Below, in pieces: positions 6,358-8,540 of a stretch of 8,540 nt of DNA. The DNA is from CAZZIZ01 sp964654535 (GTDB lineage Bacteria > Bacteroidota > Bacteroidia > Chitinophagales > UBA2359): NCBI GenBank assembly GCA_964654535.1, contig CAZZIZ010000141.1, forward strand, positions 1 through 8,540, given 5' to 3'. The position numbers and the translations under genes are program-made. Each line of letters opens with the position of its first letter. Position 1 is the stretch's first letter. The notes beneath the pieces are model-generated. The model saw nothing but the letters and a program-made list of their open reading frames with translations, did no database searches and was not told the origin of the DNA.

Positions 6358-8228
6358 GCTACGTAATCATAATTTTCAGCACTTTGCTATTCGTGCTTTG
6401 CAGAAGTACAGAACATAGCACCCAGGTCACTCAATTCGAAAACCTGCACGACACCGTCGACTACGTCGGTATGAGTACTTGTGCTTCTTGCCACGGCGAT
6501 ATTTACAAAACGTTCATCCGAACAGGTATGGGTGAGAGTTTTCACTTTGCCACTCGAGAAAAGAGCGCTGCTACATTCGACCATCACAGTACCATCTACG
6601 ATAGCATAAACGATTTCTATTACCAGCCCTTCTGGAAAAGCGACAGTCTCTACATTTCCGAATATCGACTCGAAGGCAAAGACACGCTGCATAAGCGCAT
6701 AGAAAAAGTGGAATACATCGTGGGGAGTGGACAGCATACCAACTCACACATCTACGAAGAAAACGGTTACTTAAGACAAGCGCCCATTACCTTTTACACC
6801 CAAGAAGGAATTTGGGATCTCGCTCCAGGATTCGAAGGCGGATTCAGTTCGCGTTTCAATCGCATCATTGGGAGACAATGTTTGAGTTGTCACAACAGTA
6901 CTCCTGAGCCAGTAGAGAAAGCCGAAAACAAATACCACTCTGTTCCATTAGGTATAGGTTGCGAACGTTGCCACGGACCTGGCGAAGCGCACGTCAATCA
7001 AAAGCTGGCGGGTATTATTGTGGATACCGCCACTCAAATCGATTACAGCATTGTCAACCCCGCGCACTTGGATCGCGTAGGACAGCTCAACGTCTGCGGT
7101 CGCTGTCACTTACAAGGCGTTACCGTTTTAAAAGAAGACGCAACTTTCGAAAGCTGGCGTCCCGGCGGAAGGCTCAACGAAACGATGGATATTTTCCTAC
7201 CGAAGTACGACGGAGCACAGACCCAATTTATAATGGCTTCTCAGGCGCAGCGTATGCAGATGAGTAAATGCTTTATAAAATCGGAGATGACTTGTTTATC
7301 ATGTCACAATCCTCACGTATCGGTCAAAGACACGCCACGCACAACTTTTAATGCCGCTTGTAAAAATTGTCACCAGTCCGAAGAAAGTTGCACAGCCACA
7401 TTAACCGTTAGACAAAGTGAAAACGACGATTGCTCAGGCTGTCACATGCGCAAAAGTGGTAGTATCGACATACCACACGTCGAAATAACCGATCACTTTA
7501 TAAGAAAGCCACTAAGCGAAGAAGAACTAAGCGCTCCGCAAAATATGATTGGCTTGGAGTGTGTTACATCTACTCAAGTTCAGCCCGAAGTCTTGGGTCA
7601 GGCCTATCTTTCGTTTTACGAAGAGTTCAGCCCCAAGCCCGCACTGCTCGATTCAGCAGCGCATTACTTGAGTCAGGCAACAGCATCAGCCACAAAGAAA
7701 AAAGCAATGGTACATTTGCATTACTTGAAACAAAACTTTGATGCACTCATAAACACTGCACCTGCAGCTCAAAACATTTCTGACCCTTGGACAGCATATC
7801 GTGTTGGCGAAGCATACGAACAGCAGCAAAAACCGAAGTCTTCTCTGGACTACTTTAAAAAAGCCGTGGAACTGCAGGGTCTAAATCTTGACTTTCAAAA
7901 CAAGCTGGCTAACAACTACTTTGCTTTGGGCAACATTGCTGATGCCGATAAACACTATACACTGATTCTTTCCGAAACTAAGAGCAACACCGTGGCGATG
8001 AATAATCTGTCCTACATAAAAATTCGCAAGGGGCAAATCAATAAGGCAGAAGCTCTGGTGGACGAAGCGCTAAAACTAAACCCCGACTACGTTCAAGCAT
8101 TACTAAACAAAGCAGCAATCGCGAAAATCAGAGACGATGTTTCGAGTCAACGCAAAATAGCGAAGCGCATTCTGGAACTAGATCCTAGCAATGAACAAGC
8201 AGAGCGTTTATTGGAAAATGTAAATTAA
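6342..8228 (+). CDS. Exported multiheme (seven CXXCH) cytochrome c with C-terminal TPR repeats
   Basis: A predicted periplasmic or envelope electron carrier or oxidoreductase of 628 residues. Seven CXXCH heme-c sites begin at residues 47, 180, 207, 252, 318, 340 and 364 (CASCH, CLSCH, CERCH, CGRCH, CLSCH, CKNCH, CSGCH). Surrounding motifs such as CERCHGPGEAH, CLSCHNPH and CSGCHMRK are typical of cytochrome c554-like multiheme proteins. Many non-motif His residues (for example GSGQHTNSH) could be distal ligands. From residue 482, four 34-residue TPR units run head to tail (482-515, 516-549, 550-583, 584-617), which suggests a protein-interaction module. The N-terminus is a hydrophobic export signal ending in FVLC. 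This could be a lipobox, but Leu before the Cys is atypical, so lipidation is uncertain. I prefer ATG 6342; an in-frame TTG at 6327 would add five residues that disturb the signal's N-region. The substrate and redox partner cannot be inferred from the sequence. It starts 31 nt after the T9SS gene. Confidence 0.88.
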   Translation: MLRTTSYVIIIFSTLLFVLCRSTEHSTQVTQFENLHDTVDYVGMSTCASCHGDIYKTFIRTGMGESFHFATREKSAATFDHHSTIYDSINDFYYQPFWKSDSLYISEYRLEGKDTLHKRIEKVEYIVGSGQHTNSHIYEENGYLRQAPITFYTQEGIWDLAPGFEGGFSSRFNRIIGRQCLSCHNSTPEPVEKAENKYHSVPLGIGCERCHGPGEAHVNQKLAGIIVDTATQIDYSIVNPAHLDRVGQLNVCGRCHLQGVTVLKEDATFESWRPGGRLNETMDIFLPKYDGAQTQFIMASQAQRMQMSKCFIKSEMTCLSCHNPHVSVKDTPRTTFNAACKNCHQSEESCTATLTVRQSENDDCSGCHMRKSGSIDIPHVEITDHFIRKPLSEEELSAPQNMIGLECVTSTQVQPEVLGQAYLSFYEEFSPKPALLDSAAHYLSQATASATKKKAMVHLHYLKQNFDALINTAPAAQNISDPWTAYRVGEAYEQQQKPKSSLDYFKKAVELQGLNLDFQNKLANNYFALGNIADADKHYTLILSETKSNTVAMNNLSYIKIRKGQINKAEALVDEALKLNPDYVQALLNKAAIAKIRDDVSSQRKIAKRILELDPSNEQAERLLENVN

Positions 8229-8260
8229 TTAGTGGTGCAATATTTTGGGCGTGCCCATTC

Positions 8261-8298
8261 GCATATTTCATCTGCCGGCGAGCCGGCAAAAAATATGC
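8261..8298. other. Nested inverted repeat 1 inside the intergenic element
   Basis: The outer arms GCATATTT (8261-8268) and AAATATGC (8291-8298) are perfect 8-bp complements. The inner arms TGCCGGC (8273-8279) and GCCGGCA (8282-8288) are perfect 7-bp complements around a tiny loop. The two stems are separated only by CATC on one side and AA on the other, giving a near-continuous 15-bp stem. Confidence 0.7.
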
Positions 8299-8320
8299 TC
8301 AGGTCAGGCTCTCGGTGCTC

Positions 8321-8398
8321 GCTCTGTTCTGCTGCCATCACGCATAAACCCTCTAGCTCTTAGGGAGCTAAGGTTTATGGTTCATCAGCAACAGGAGC
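8321..8398. other. Nested inverted repeat 2 (long imperfect hairpin) inside the intergenic element
   Basis: Successive paired blocks are GCTC (8321-8324) with GAGC (8395-8398), TGTT (8325-8328) with AACA (8390-8393), GCTG (8331-8334) with CAGC (8386-8389), CATAAACC (8343-8350) with GGTTTATG (8372-8379), and TAGCTC (8354-8359) with GAGCTA (8365-8370). That makes about 26 pairs with small bulges and one internal loop (8335-8342 against 8380-8385). Confidence 0.6.
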
Positions 8399-8439
8399 TC
8401 AAACAAACACCTCCATCCTTCACGCGTTTCATCGCCACA

Positions 8440-8498
8440 TTGTCATTACGACTTAAAAGTTTTGTAGTCCTTGGCCTAAACAATTTTGTCATTTCGAC
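8440..8498 (+). repeat. Two direct copies of TTGTCATTWCGAC
   Basis: TTGTCATTACGAC (8440-8452) and TTGTCATTTCGAC (8486-8498) are 13-nt direct repeats with one mismatch, starting 46 nt apart. The second copy also forms a small hairpin, TTTGTC (8485-8490) with GACAAA (8496-8501). An inverted partial copy, TAATGACAA, lies at 8530-8538. The motif resembles the GTCATTTCGAC core of another repeat I remember from Bacteroidota intergenic DNA (unverified). Confidence 0.45.
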
Positions 8499-8503
8499 AA
8501 ATT

Positions 8504-8523
8504 AAAAGAGCGAGCTCTTTTTT
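8504..8523 (+). terminator. Rho-independent-type terminator, possibly bidirectional, downstream of the cytochrome gene
   Basis: AAAAGAGC (8504-8511) and GCTCTTTT (8514-8521) are perfect complements, and the 3' arm runs into six T residues (8518-8523). On the opposite strand the stem is followed by TTTTAATTTG, so it could also stop a convergent gene to the right. The GC core is short and the loop very tight, so in practice fewer pairs may form. It lies about 275 nt after the last stop codon, meaning the transcript would include the intergenic repeat element. Confidence 0.5.
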
Positions 8524-8540
8524 AAAAATTAATGACAAGC

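Larger units (their letters stand above)
8241..8398. repeat. Structured intergenic repeat element of Bacteroidota GGGCGTGCCC type (divergent copy)
   Basis: The stretch begins TATTTTGGGCGTGCCC and continues with AGGTCAGGCTCTCGGTGCTC and CTGCCATCACGCA. The order of these blocks resembles an intergenic repeat that I recall as common in Bacteroidota, with blocks like GGGCG-CCC, GGTCGGGCT and CCCTAACGCA; this is from memory and was not searched. Two strong nested hairpins occupy the positions where that repeat is variable (8261-8298 and 8321-8398). The block sits directly after the last gene in non-coding sequence. A spurious 86-codon reading frame through it is better explained by the repeat than by a gene. 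Function is unknown. Confidence 0.5.

Noticed and set aside
6959..7267. A 102-codon + strand frame inside the cytochrome gene, rich in Arg
   Set aside because: It overlaps the heme-binding region, which is clearly coding in the other frame. Its Arg/Ser-rich content is typical of a shifted frame.
8245..8505. An 86-codon + strand reading frame starting with TTG in the 3' intergenic region
   Set aside because: It runs straight through both nested hairpins, the TTGTCATT repeats and into the terminator. It has a rare start without a ribosome binding site, and its product shows no domain features. It is best explained as translation of the repeat element.

Overview
The window looks like a chromosomal segment of a Bacteroidota bacterium. 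The evidence is a secreted protein with a type IX secretion (T9SS) C-terminal sorting domain, a kinase-free membrane PASTA protein next to a D-Ala-D-Ala ligase gene, poor Shine-Dalgarno sequences with A-rich start contexts, and a GGGCGTGCCC-type intergenic repeat that resembles one I remember from many Bacteroidota genomes. A more precise lineage cannot be read from the sequence.

Layout, all genes on the + strand: (1) 1-159 is a leader region with two hairpins and no convincing promoter. (2) 160-2829 encodes an 889-residue protein made of two complete D-alanine--D-alanine ligase-like ATP-grasp modules in tandem. (3) 2801-3706 overlaps it by 29 nt and encodes a one-pass membrane protein with three extracytoplasmic PASTA domains. 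(4) 3710-6310 follows after 3 nt and encodes a large secreted T9SS substrate. (5) 6342-8228 encodes an exported seven-CXXCH multiheme cytochrome c with four C-terminal TPR repeats. (6) 8229-8540 is non-coding: a folded repeat element with two nested hairpins, copies of a TTGTCATTWCGAC motif, and a terminator-like hairpin.

The first three genes are packed so tightly (29-nt overlap, then 3-nt gap) that they almost certainly share a transcript. The fourth starts 31 nt further on with no clear terminator in between, so it may be read through. A functional theme is clear only for the first two: synthesis of the peptidoglycan stem-peptide terminus (Ddl) and a probable peptidoglycan-sensing or -binding membrane protein (PASTA). 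The secreted protein and the cytochrome have no obvious mechanistic link to them.

The most unusual element is the double Ddl. Its first half keeps the canonical catalytic triad (E13, S207, Y349 by my alignment to E. coli DdlB E15, S150, Y216). Its second half keeps the metal ligands and the N-terminal Glu but has Cys and Phe in place of the Ser and Tyr. The Tyr-to-Phe change is the one associated with D-Ala-D-lactate synthesis in other ligases, so the second half may be a ligase of altered specificity or a non-catalytic partner.
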